A stretch of 62,406 bases of DNA, taken from UBA1756 sp045627805 (GTDB lineage Bacteria; Bacteroidota; Bacteroidia; Bacteroidales; WCHB1-69). Made by a program: the position numbers and the translations under genes. The notes under the pieces are model-generated. The model was not told the DNA's origin, did not search any database, and saw nothing but the letters and a program-made list of their open reading frames with translations. The DNA lies in NCBI GenBank assembly GCA_045627805.1, contig JAZQOJ010000178.1, positions 1 through 62,406 on the forward strand, in the 5' to 3' direction. This document shows, in pieces, positions 44,043 through 51,295 of this stretch. Numbering within the stretch: the stretch's first letter is position 1; each line of letters begins with the position of its first letter.

Positions 44043-45227
44043 TTATCTTTTGGCGATGTGTTGTGCGATTTTGAAAAACAGGTCGGTAAAGACAATGGCG
44101 GAGTTGACATTCCTTTCGATGTGGCGGATGGCAAGGTCGCACTCTTTATTGAGAGGTCCAGCGTTTTTGACGGTGAAATATTGGATGAATTCGCCGAGTA
44201 CCGTGCGCTCTTCCCCAGTGGTTTTCACGAGTGTGTTGGCACTTTGGTGCAGCAGGAGCTCGTTGCGGAACATATTTGATAGGTATGTCAGGAAGCGTTT
44301 TTGCGTTTCTTTTCCATTCTTGACCAATTCGTCAATTGTTTTGATGAGGTTGGGATAGTCCACTTTGTCGAGGGTGGTTTGAGGGTCGCCAGTATTGAGG
44401 CGTGCCATAGAAACCGCACTTTTCACAAAAATGTTGTAGCAGGTGAGGAGGTGATGGAGTTCCGCATTGTCTTTTGCGAGGGTGCGTGCGCGGGTGAAAC
44501 TTCCTTCGGAAATGGCAGCAATATCGGCGGCTTCTGATTCGTTAAGTCCTTCTTCGTCAATGAGATGTTGCTTGATGACTTCTTCTTTCAGCGGTGGTAT
44601 TTTCACCAACTGCGTACGCGAAAGAATGGTGGGAAGGATGGCGTCGCTGCTTTCTGCTAACAGGATGAAAAGAGTTTTGTTTTCTGGTTCTTCCAGCGTT
44701 TTGAGCAGTTTGGGCGCGGCGGAGTAATGCAACTTTTCGGCCATCCACAGAATGTAAATCTTGTAGCCGTTTTCGTAGGAGCGGATGCTGTTCTGGGAGA
44801 TGATGTTGGCGCAGTCGCGGATGTTGATGGAAAGCAGGTTGTTGTCGCCCTTCCCTTTGAGTTCCTGCACCCATTCGTTGTAGGCGAGGTGGTAGTTGTT
44901 CGCAATCACGAAGTTGCGGAACACGTTGGTGAATTGCTTGGAGTCGGAGTCCTTTTTGACGTGAAGGGCGTTGCAGTTCGGGAAGATGAGGTGCAGGTCG
45001 GGATGTTGAAGTTTTTCGAACATCACGCAGGAATGGCATTTCCCGCACGAATCGCCGTCGTGCTTGTCTTCGCAGCAGATGTATTGTGCGTAGGCGATGG
45101 CGAGGGCGAAGCTATGGGTTCCTTCTTTGCCTAAGAACAGTTGCGCGTGGCTGATGCGGTTGGTGTCGGCGAGCGCAACGAGCTGCGTTTTCAGTTTCTC
45201 ATCAACTAAAACATCTTTGAAGCGCAT
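44043..45227 (-). CDS. holB: DNA polymerase III subunit delta-prime
   Basis: A 394-residue clamp-loader subunit. A AAA+ fold has the degenerate P-loop GKEGTHSF, the zinc cysteines CC-x8-CGKCHSC (about 51-66), and the conserved LLKTLEEPENKTLFILLAES and ILSRTQ (SRC-like) segments. By family the delta-prime subunit does not hydrolyse ATP and acts as the stator of the loader. The usual neighbours tmk or ricT are absent. Only one base separates it from moxR. Confidence 0.93.
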   Translation of the reverse strand: MRFKDVLVDEKLKTQLVALADTNRISHAQLFLGKEGTHSFALAIAYAQYICCEDKHDGDSCGKCHSCVMFEKLQHPDLHLIFPNCNALHVKKDSDSKQFTNVFRNFVIANNYHLAYNEWVQELKGKGDNNLLSINIRDCANIISQNSIRSYENGYKIYILWMAEKLHYSAAPKLLKTLEEPENKTLFILLAESSDAILPTILSRTQLVKIPPLKEEVIKQHLIDEEGLNESEAADIAAISEGSFTRARTLAKDNAELHHLLTCYNIFVKSAVSMARLNTGDPQTTLDKVDYPNLIKTIDELVKNGKETQKRFLTYLSNMFRNELLLHQSANTLVKTTGEERTVLGEFIQYFTVKNAGPLNKECDLAIRHIERNVNSAIVFTDLFFKIAQHIAKR

Positions 45228-45228
45228 A

Positions 45229-46206
45229 CTAAGCGAGCATTAATTTGTGGATGATGTCCTCGATCGAGATTCCCTCTGCTTCGGCCTTGTAGTTCTTGAT
45301 GACGCGGTGGCGGAGGATGTTGATGGCGACGGCTCTCACGTCCTCGATGTCGGGGGCGTACTTTCCGTTCAGGATGGCGTGGGTGCGTGCGCCGATGATC
45401 AGGAACTGCGATGCGCGCGGACCGGCTCCCCAGGCGAGGTAGTCGTTAGCCCACGGATGTGCGAGCGGCGTGTTGGGGCGCGTCATCGTGGCCAGGTTGA
45501 CGGCGTAGCGATAGACGTTGTCGGAAATCGGCACTTTCTGCAGCAGTTTCTGATAGAAGATGATTTCTTCCATTGAAAGCACCTGGTTGGGTTCCACCAG
45601 GTCGCCGTGAATGGTGGACTTCACCACGTTCACCTCGTCTTCGAATTCAGGATAGTCGAGCAGGATGTTGAACATAAAGCGGTCCTGCTGCGCTTCCGGA
45701 AGCGGATAGGTTCCTTCCTGTTCGATCGGGTTTTGCGTAGCCAGAACGAAGAACGGTTCGGGCAGCGCGTAGGTGACGCCGTTCATACTGACCGAGCGCT
45801 CCTGCATCGCCTCGAGCAGTGCTGACTGCGTTTTGGGCGGCGTACGGTTGATTTCGTCGGCGAGCACGATGTTGGAAAAGATGGGGCCTTTCACGAATTT
45901 GAACTGGCGGCTCTCGTCCAGGATCTCGGTGCCCATAATGTCGGAAGGCATCAGGTCGGGGGTGAACTGGATACGGCTGTACGAGAGATTGACGGTTTTC
46001 GCTATCGTGGTGATCATCAATGTTTTGGCAAGACCGGGCACGCCGATGAGGAGGGCGTGGCTGCGGCTGAACATCACCATCAGGATATTCTTGATGATTT
46101 CGTCTTGCCCGACGATTACTTTTGCAATCTCTTTACGAACCTCAGCATATTTTTCTACAAATGCTTCAATGGCTTCTACGTCGTCTTTAAAATTCAGATT
46201 TGACAT
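45229..46206 (-). CDS. MoxR-family AAA+ ATPase
   Basis: A 325-residue chaperone-like ATPase. Walker A GVPGLAKTLM (about 55-64), Walker B IVLADEINRTPPKTQSALLE and sensor-1 VLATQNPIEQEGTYPLPEAQ are the standard MoxR/RavA pattern. By family it assists maturation of metal- or VWA-domain proteins. The usual DUF58/VWA partner genes (batA/batB) are not adjacent; instead surA lies upstream and holB downstream. Codon use here is GC-rich compared with the island. Confidence 0.93.
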   Translation of the reverse strand: MSNLNFKDDVEAIEAFVEKYAEVRKEIAKVIVGQDEIIKNILMVMFSRSHALLIGVPGLAKTLMITTIAKTVNLSYSRIQFTPDLMPSDIMGTEILDESRQFKFVKGPIFSNIVLADEINRTPPKTQSALLEAMQERSVSMNGVTYALPEPFFVLATQNPIEQEGTYPLPEAQQDRFMFNILLDYPEFEDEVNVVKSTIHGDLVEPNQVLSMEEIIFYQKLLQKVPISDNVYRYAVNLATMTRPNTPLAHPWANDYLAWGAGPRASQFLIIGARTHAILNGKYAPDIEDVRAVAINILRHRVIKNYKAEAEGISIEDIIHKLMLA

Positions 46207-46220
46207 TTCGGATAATAATT

Positions 46221-46313
46221 TTATTCAGGAATTCCCCATTCCTTGACGAATGGGCAATTGCGGTATTGTTCGTTGATTTTGATATGTGTTTCAGTGACCT
46301 TTTGGAGGATTCA
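46221..46313 (-). other. Probable detached C-terminal end of SurA (in-frame after TGA)
   Basis: Reading on through the TGA at 46313-46311 gives ILQKVTETHIKINEQYRNC followed by PFVKEWGIPE and a TAA at 46223-46221. It has no start codon, is exactly in frame, and has the look of SurA ends in Bacteroidetes as I remember them (W-x-K-I--T-I-I---Y--C-F---W). The TGA would replace a Trp (TGG to TGA). It may be a nonsense mutation, a leaky stop, or a sequencing error. Confidence 0.6.
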
Positions 46314-47573
46314 GTCCTTGATGAGGTTCTGTTTTTTCTCTTCGAGTGCGGCGTTCTTGATGAGGTCGTAGTCTTCTTTGAGGTTGGGCTTGTGTGCGGC
46401 CACCTTCGACTTGAGATAGATGATGCGGTAGGCCATTTTCCCGTCCTCGTTGACGTATGCGACGGGTTGTGAGTACTCGCCGGGGATGAGCCGGTTGATG
46501 GTGGCGAAGGCGGAGGGGTCGATGGCCTCTTTTTCAAACTTGTAGGAGTTGTTGTAAGGGTTGACCACCCAGCCGCCGCTGTTCTTGTTGTTGTCGTCGG
46601 AAAATTTCTTGGCCGCCTCTGAGAAGTCCATCTTTTCGGTGGTGACGACGTTGCGCACGCTGTCGAGGAACTCGATGGCCTTGACCTGCTCTTCGGTGGA
46701 TGGCTTGGGCTGGAGGAGGATGTGGGCGACATTGATCTGGTCGCCTTTCCGTTCGATCATCTGGATGATGTGGTAGCCGGCCTTGGTCTGCACCACGCCC
46801 GATATTTCGCCAGATTTGAGGTTGAAGGCGACGGCTTCGAATTCGGGATAAAGGGAGCCGCGTTCCACGAAGCCGAGTTCACCGCCCTTGGATGCGGAGC
46901 CGGGGTCGTCGGAGTACAGGCGCGCGAGCATTGAGAACTTCTCTCCGCGCAGCACGCGCTCGCGGAACTCTTCCAGCCGCCCCTTGATGGCCACTATCTC
47001 CTCCTCGCTCACGGGCGGCATTTTCACGATGTGACCGAACTCGTAGGCGGGCTCAACCGTGGGCAGACTGTCGTAAGGGATGCGGTCGTAGAAACGCTTC
47101 ACTTCCGCTGGCGTGATGGTGACACCCTCCGTGATGTCCTGCTGCACGCGTTCCATCACCATCTGCTCGCGAACCATCTCGCGCATATCCTTGCGAATCT
47201 CGTCCATCGTTTTGTGGTAGGCGTCCTCAATCATTTTCTGATTGCCGCCCACTTGCGACAGCCAGTAGTTGATCTGGTAATTCACACGCGAGTCAATCTC
47301 CTGGTCGCTGAACTCCAAACTGTCTAACTCTGCCTGGTGCTCGTACAGTTTCTGCCTTACAAGATGTTCGAAGATGAGACAGCGTGTCTCTTCGATGTTG
47401 TCCATCACCGAATATTGCGATGCGTACGTCGCATATTCGGTCTCCAGTTGCGACTTCGTGATGATTTCCTTTCCCACAATGGCAATAATTTCATCAATCG
47501 TATTGGTGGATTGTGCCCAGGAAATCTGTAAACAACTGATTATAAAAACGATAAAGAGGAATATCTTCTTCAT
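46311..47573 (-). CDS. surA: SurA-like parvulin peptidyl-prolyl isomerase, interrupted near the C-terminus
   Basis: A 420-residue periplasmic chaperone for outer-membrane proteins. A signal peptide (MKKIFLFIVFIISCLQISWA) is followed by a SurA N-terminal helical domain (about 25-180). Parvulin domain 1 (about 185-290; GGELGFVERGSLYPEFE, TKAGYHIIQM) and a second parvulin-like domain (about 295-405; SGGWVVNPYNNSYKF) follow. The start at 47573 is set by the signal peptide. The reading frame stops at TGA 46313-46311, but the same frame then continues open for 29 codons that look like the family's C-terminus (see next entry). Confidence 0.9.
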   Translation of the reverse strand: MKKIFLFIVFIISCLQISWAQSTNTIDEIIAIVGKEIITKSQLETEYATYASQYSVMDNIEETRCLIFEHLVRQKLYEHQAELDSLEFSDQEIDSRVNYQINYWLSQVGGNQKMIEDAYHKTMDEIRKDMREMVREQMVMERVQQDITEGVTITPAEVKRFYDRIPYDSLPTVEPAYEFGHIVKMPPVSEEEIVAIKGRLEEFRERVLRGEKFSMLARLYSDDPGSASKGGELGFVERGSLYPEFEAVAFNLKSGEISGVVQTKAGYHIIQMIERKGDQINVAHILLQPKPSTEEQVKAIEFLDSVRNVVTTEKMDFSEAAKKFSDDNNKNSGGWVVNPYNNSYKFEKEAIDPSAFATINRLIPGEYSQPVAYVNEDGKMAYRIIYLKSKVAAHKPNLKEDYDLIKNAALEEKKQNLIKD

Positions 47574-47603
47574 TGCTTGTCCGAGTTTTGAGATGCGAAA
47601 ATA

Positions 47604-47634
47604 CAAAAAAAAAGAAGACAAAACTTTGCCTTCT
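47604..47634 (-). terminator. Terminator after rpmH
   Basis: On the - strand AGAAGGCAAA and TTTGTCTTCT (47634-47613) form a hairpin with one G-U pair, followed by nine T (47612-47604). It separates rpmH from surA. Confidence 0.7.
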
Positions 47635-47661
47635 CCTTTTAACGCACAATATTTTTTGTGG

Positions 47662-47820
47662 TTATTTTCTGCCCAAACTTTCGTCAGAAACGGTGAGTTT
47701 TTTTCTGCCTTTCGCACGGCGAGCAGCCAAAACTCTGCGACCATTAGCGGTAGCCATTCTTTCTCTGAAACCATGTTTGTTTTTGCGTCTTCTGTTCGAC
47801 GGTTGGAATGTTCTTTTCAT
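47662..47820 (-). CDS. rpmH: 50S ribosomal protein L34
   Basis: A 52-residue, very basic ribosomal protein: KRTFQPSNRRRKNKHGF, RMATANGRRVLAARRAKGRK, and a short acidic tail SDESLGRK. The first two blocks are the L34 signature. The gene is easily overlooked because it is short, and a longer overlapping frame (to 47774) crosses it. It has its own -7 element and terminator. It is not next to rnpA or dnaA as in many bacteria. Confidence 0.97.
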   Translation of the reverse strand: MKRTFQPSNRRRKNKHGFRERMATANGRRVLAARRAKGRKKLTVSDESLGRK

Positions 47821-47859
47821 CGTATTATGATTTTTTTATTTCTTATAATTTTGGGGTTG

Positions 47860-47867
47860 CAAAAATA
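47860..47867 (-). promoter_or_regulatory. -7 promoter element of rpmH
   Basis: On the - strand TATTTTTG lies 40 bases before the rpmH start at 47820. Confidence 0.65.
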
Positions 47868-48003
47868 CAACTTTTTTTTAAATAACCGCTATGTGAGGGA
47901 ATTTTATTTTAACTATTTGATTTTCTTTTGTTTTCACCTACAAAATAAATCGTTTCCGCTCATTCGCAAAAGATATTTTTTTCAATTGCCAACTCATTGT
48001 GGC

Positions 48004-48627
48004 TCAGTTTTTTCTAATTCCTGTCAAAATTAAGTCTTTGATTTCCTCTTTTCGGTGCTCAAGATATGCTAAAATGTCCTCCTCTTTCTGGTCAAAAAAA
48101 TCGGAATACAGTGGCAGTGAGATGAAGGTGAAAATGATGAGCGACATCACGTGCAAGGTCAGGTCCATCGTGTCAATCGGGCGGATGTTGCCTTTCTCGA
48201 TTTCCGCCTTCACCATCTTGTCCCACATTGCGTAATATCCTAATTTATCGGCCTTTTCCAACATCATTCTCCGCATCGTCTTTCGCCGTTCTTCGTTCAA
48301 AATCAATTCTTTAATGATGAAAAACGGCAGCCGCCGATTCTGCGTCAGCATATTGAAATACTGGTCGATAAACCAGCACAGCGCAGACTTGAATTCCATC
48401 TGCGGATGCTGCTTCGGATCAATGTATGCCAAAATCAGTTTCGATTTTTCAATGAAAATCTGCTGAAAAAGTTTTTCCTTCGTGCGAAAATAGTAATGTA
48501 CCAACGCCTGATTGCACCCCACACGCCGCGCAATGTCGGTGGTGGAGGTGGCATCGTAGCCCTTTTCCAGAAAAAGTTCCTCCGCCGCTTTCAAAATCTG
48601 CTGCTCTAACTGTGCCTGCTTCCCCAT
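48004..48627 (-). CDS. TetR/AcrR-family transcriptional regulator
   Basis: A 207-residue one-component regulator. The N-terminal helix-turn-helix (about 8-55) contains ILKAAEELFLEKGYDATSTT, DIARRVGCNQALVHYYF and KEKLFQQIF, the standard TetR pattern. The C-terminal ligand domain is all-helical and unclassified; the ligand is unknown. Translation starts 6 bases after a six-unit octamer repeat that lies in the 5' leader. It is placed upstream of the dehydratase-activase genes only by position; both are read leftwards, with the activase genes upstream. Confidence 0.92.
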   Translation of the reverse strand: MGKQAQLEQQILKAAEELFLEKGYDATSTTDIARRVGCNQALVHYYFRTKEKLFQQIFIEKSKLILAYIDPKQHPQMEFKSALCWFIDQYFNMLTQNRRLPFFIIKELILNEERRKTMRRMMLEKADKLGYYAMWDKMVKAEIEKGNIRPIDTMDLTLHVMSLIIFTFISLPLYSDFFDQKEEDILAYLEHRKEEIKDLILTGIRKN

Positions 48628-48633
48628 TTCTTA

Positions 48634-48681
48634 TTGTTGAATTGTTGAACTGTTGAATTGTTGAACTGTTGAATTGTTGAA
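48634..48681 (-). repeat. Six perfect-period 8-bp repeats in the tetR leader
   Basis: On the + strand six units of YTGTTGAA run without a break (on the gene strand TTCAACAR). The tract lies between the -7 element (48710-48703) and the ATG (48627), so it should be transcribed. It is the same repeat family, orientation and copy number as the tract at 11215-11262. Confidence 0.95.
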
Positions 48682-48702
48682 TTTCGTTCCTTAATATCGA
48701 AT

Positions 48703-48710
48703 CAAAATTA
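48703..48710 (-). promoter_or_regulatory. -7 promoter element of tetR
   Basis: On the - strand TAATTTTG matches TAnnTTTG. Transcription would start near 48696, just before the octamer tract. It overlaps the 3' end of the upstream gene. Confidence 0.6.
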
Positions 48711-48711
48711 A

Positions 48712-51222
48712 TTATTTAACCGTTTCATCCACTCTGCAATTTTCAACCATAAAATGCAACCGGTTGAATACGTTGGCCTCCGACGTGCCGCTGTCGAAGT
48801 CCAAAAACAGCAGACTTAGTTGCGGATACAGCTGTTTCAGTCTTTTTTCTATCCCTTTGGAAATGATATGGTTGGCAATGCATCCGAAGGGCTGTAAACT
48901 CACCACGTTGTGAATGCCGCTCTCCGCCAAATGACAGATTTCGCCAGGAAGGAACCACCCCTCGCCAAAGTCGCCCGCCATATTGACTACTTTCTCAGCC
49001 AGTTTCGCGTCATCGAAAATGTTGGTCAAAGGCCTGTAGTGGGGAAAATCAGCGCAAATGTGGTTGTACTCGCCCATCTGCTTCCACACCAGTTTGTACA
49101 CGATGTCGTTCAGCCATTTCGGAAATTTAACTTCTTTGATGTTGAGTTCGCGGTTGATGTGGTTGTTGGCAAATCCCATCGTGAGAAACCCGATCAGGGC
49201 AGGCGGCACAACTTCCACTCCTTTTTCTTCTAACCAATTGATTACAAATTTGTTGCTAAATCCATTGTACTTGACGTAAATTTCGCCCACTACGCCAATT
49301 ATTGGCACTGTTATGTCGTTTTTAATGGCAGCGGAAAAATCGGCGACCGCTGCTCGCAGCAGGTTTTTCAGTCCTTTGCTGTCCTTCGCCTCAATCAAAG
49401 GGAAGGCCTCCTCCGTGTATTTTTGGCGGAGTTTCAGCGCCAGTCCGGGTTCTTTTTCGCGCACCACGCTGGCGTGGAAAAGCTTGGCCAGACAGTCGGC
49501 GTAGAGTACGGTTTGCAGTGCGATGGGCACGACCTTTTTCCAGGGGATGGTGAAGCCGGGCTGCGTGGCGGTGACGGAGGCGCTGAGGGCCAGCGAGATG
49601 ACGGGAATTTCCTCCAGTCCGGCGGTCACGAGGGCGTTCTTGATGAGCGAGTAGTAGTTTGACGCTCGGCACTGTCCGCCCGTTTGCGTCATCACTACCG
49701 CCACTTCCGTCGGGTCGTATTCCCCGCTCAACAAGGCGTTCATTATCGAACCCACCACGATTGTGGCCGGGTAGCAAATCTCGTTGTTCGCATACCTTAG
49801 CCCTGTTTCGGCCGCTTCCTGGCTGCCCGTCGGAAGGGTGATGAGGTTATAGCCGGCGACTTTGAAAACCGAAGGGAAAAATTCGGAGTAACCTTCGGCA
49901 AAGTAGGGTGCGATGAGCGTGCGGCGGCGTTCGATTTTGGTGAACGTGCGCGTGGTGACGTAGGGCAATGGCTTCGCGCTATCGGCTTTATCTCTCTCTG
50001 TCATCGTGTTTTGCGTCGTTGTTCCAACCGATTCTACGAGTGAACGCACGCGCAGTCGCAAAGAACCGATGTTGTTGACATCGTCGATTTTCAAAATGGT
50101 ATGGTTCTTTTTGAATCGTTTCAGAATGGCGTTCACTTCGTCCAAAATGAAGGAGTCGGGACCGCAGCCGAACGAGGTGAGCTGCACGAAATGCAGGTTG
50201 CGGTAGCCACTTCTTCCGGCAAAGTAGGCCGCCTTGAAAATGCGGTTGGGATAGCTCCATTGCGAAATGGCGTTCAATTCATCGTAAACTCCTTTGCCAC
50301 TTTGCGTTGCAACGTTTTCGGTAATCACGTCGATGCCCATATCGGCGATGGCGTGTGAGATTTTGTGCTCGATGAGCGGGTCGATGTGATAGGGGCGGGC
50401 GGCGAGCAAAATCACCATCCGGTTCTCGCTTTTCGCCTTTTCCAGTATCTCGTTGGCACGGCGGGTGAGCGCATTCAGGTAGTTTTCCTGTGCTTGAATT
50501 GCTTTTTCAATGGCGAAATCCGCTTTTTCTTTGTTGATTCCCAACGAAAAGAGATATTTTTCGCACGATTTTTTCAGCAATTTCACATTGTTGAAAGCAA
50601 TGACTGGCGCATCCAAAGGAATCCCCGCTTTCACAGCTGGGTCCATCGAACTTTTGATCACATCGGAGTAGCCAGCCACCACCGGACAGTTGTAACTGTT
50701 GCCCGATTTCTCGTCCTCTTTGCGCTCGTAAACCACGTAAGGGTACAGAATCCGGTCCACCTTTTTGGAAATGAGGTCCTGAATGTGCCCGTGCATCAGT
50801 TTCGCAGGAAAGCAGATATTGTCGGCCATAATGGAGCGTAAACCGCTTTCGTACTGCTTGTTGCTTGACGCATTCGATAGTACAACGCGGAAGCCGCAAT
50901 GGGAGAGGAGGGTGTTCCAAAAAGGAAAATTCTCGTAAATGCCCAGCGCGCGCGGAATCCCGATGGTGATGGCTCCCGGCTGCGGCTTGACCTCCGATTT
51001 CTGAAAAAGTAGTTTATATTTTTCTACAAAAAGATTGGTCCCCTTTTGCACGCTGTCGGGCGTGTTGGAATATATTTTTTCGCAGTTGTTGCCCGAAAAA
51101 TAGGTGTTCCCGTTGGGAAAATGAAATAGTTTTACGGTGCAGTGGTTCTCACAACCGCAACAGGTCTCGAATTCCGATTCGTAGTGGTTGGCAGAAATCA
51201 AGTCGGTGAGTGTTGTACTCAT
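48712..51222 (-). CDS. 2-hydroxyacyl-CoA dehydratase-like protein (DUF2229 + HgdB-like)
   Basis: An 836-residue protein matching the C-terminal half of the about 1400-residue 'acyl-CoA dehydratase activase-related' proteins. The Cys-rich N-terminus (CCGCENHC) and the DUF2229 block (GIPRALGIYENFPFWNTL; NICFPAKLMHGHI) come first. A second region with NEICYPATIVVGS and TQTGGQCRASNYYSL resembles the dehydratase D-component and likely holds an iron-sulfur cluster. By family the enzyme pair drives radical dehydration of a 2-hydroxyacyl-CoA or a related reaction; the substrate is unknown. It lies 73 bases after the activase gene. Confidence 0.88.
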   Translation of the reverse strand: MSTTLTDLISANHYESEFETCCGCENHCTVKLFHFPNGNTYFSGNNCEKIYSNTPDSVQKGTNLFVEKYKLLFQKSEVKPQPGAITIGIPRALGIYENFPFWNTLLSHCGFRVVLSNASSNKQYESGLRSIMADNICFPAKLMHGHIQDLISKKVDRILYPYVVYERKEDEKSGNSYNCPVVAGYSDVIKSSMDPAVKAGIPLDAPVIAFNNVKLLKKSCEKYLFSLGINKEKADFAIEKAIQAQENYLNALTRRANEILEKAKSENRMVILLAARPYHIDPLIEHKISHAIADMGIDVITENVATQSGKGVYDELNAISQWSYPNRIFKAAYFAGRSGYRNLHFVQLTSFGCGPDSFILDEVNAILKRFKKNHTILKIDDVNNIGSLRLRVRSLVESVGTTTQNTMTERDKADSAKPLPYVTTRTFTKIERRRTLIAPYFAEGYSEFFPSVFKVAGYNLITLPTGSQEAAETGLRYANNEICYPATIVVGSIMNALLSGEYDPTEVAVVMTQTGGQCRASNYYSLIKNALVTAGLEEIPVISLALSASVTATQPGFTIPWKKVVPIALQTVLYADCLAKLFHASVVREKEPGLALKLRQKYTEEAFPLIEAKDSKGLKNLLRAAVADFSAAIKNDITVPIIGVVGEIYVKYNGFSNKFVINWLEEKGVEVVPPALIGFLTMGFANNHINRELNIKEVKFPKWLNDIVYKLVWKQMGEYNHICADFPHYRPLTNIFDDAKLAEKVVNMAGDFGEGWFLPGEICHLAESGIHNVVSLQPFGCIANHIISKGIEKRLKQLYPQLSLLFLDFDSGTSEANVFNRLHFMVENCRVDETVK

Positions 51223-51295
51223 TATTTTATCTTATTGTTTGATAATAATTTAGTAAATCTTGCAGGGCTTTCGTTTCTCTTTTGTTCTCAAAAAA

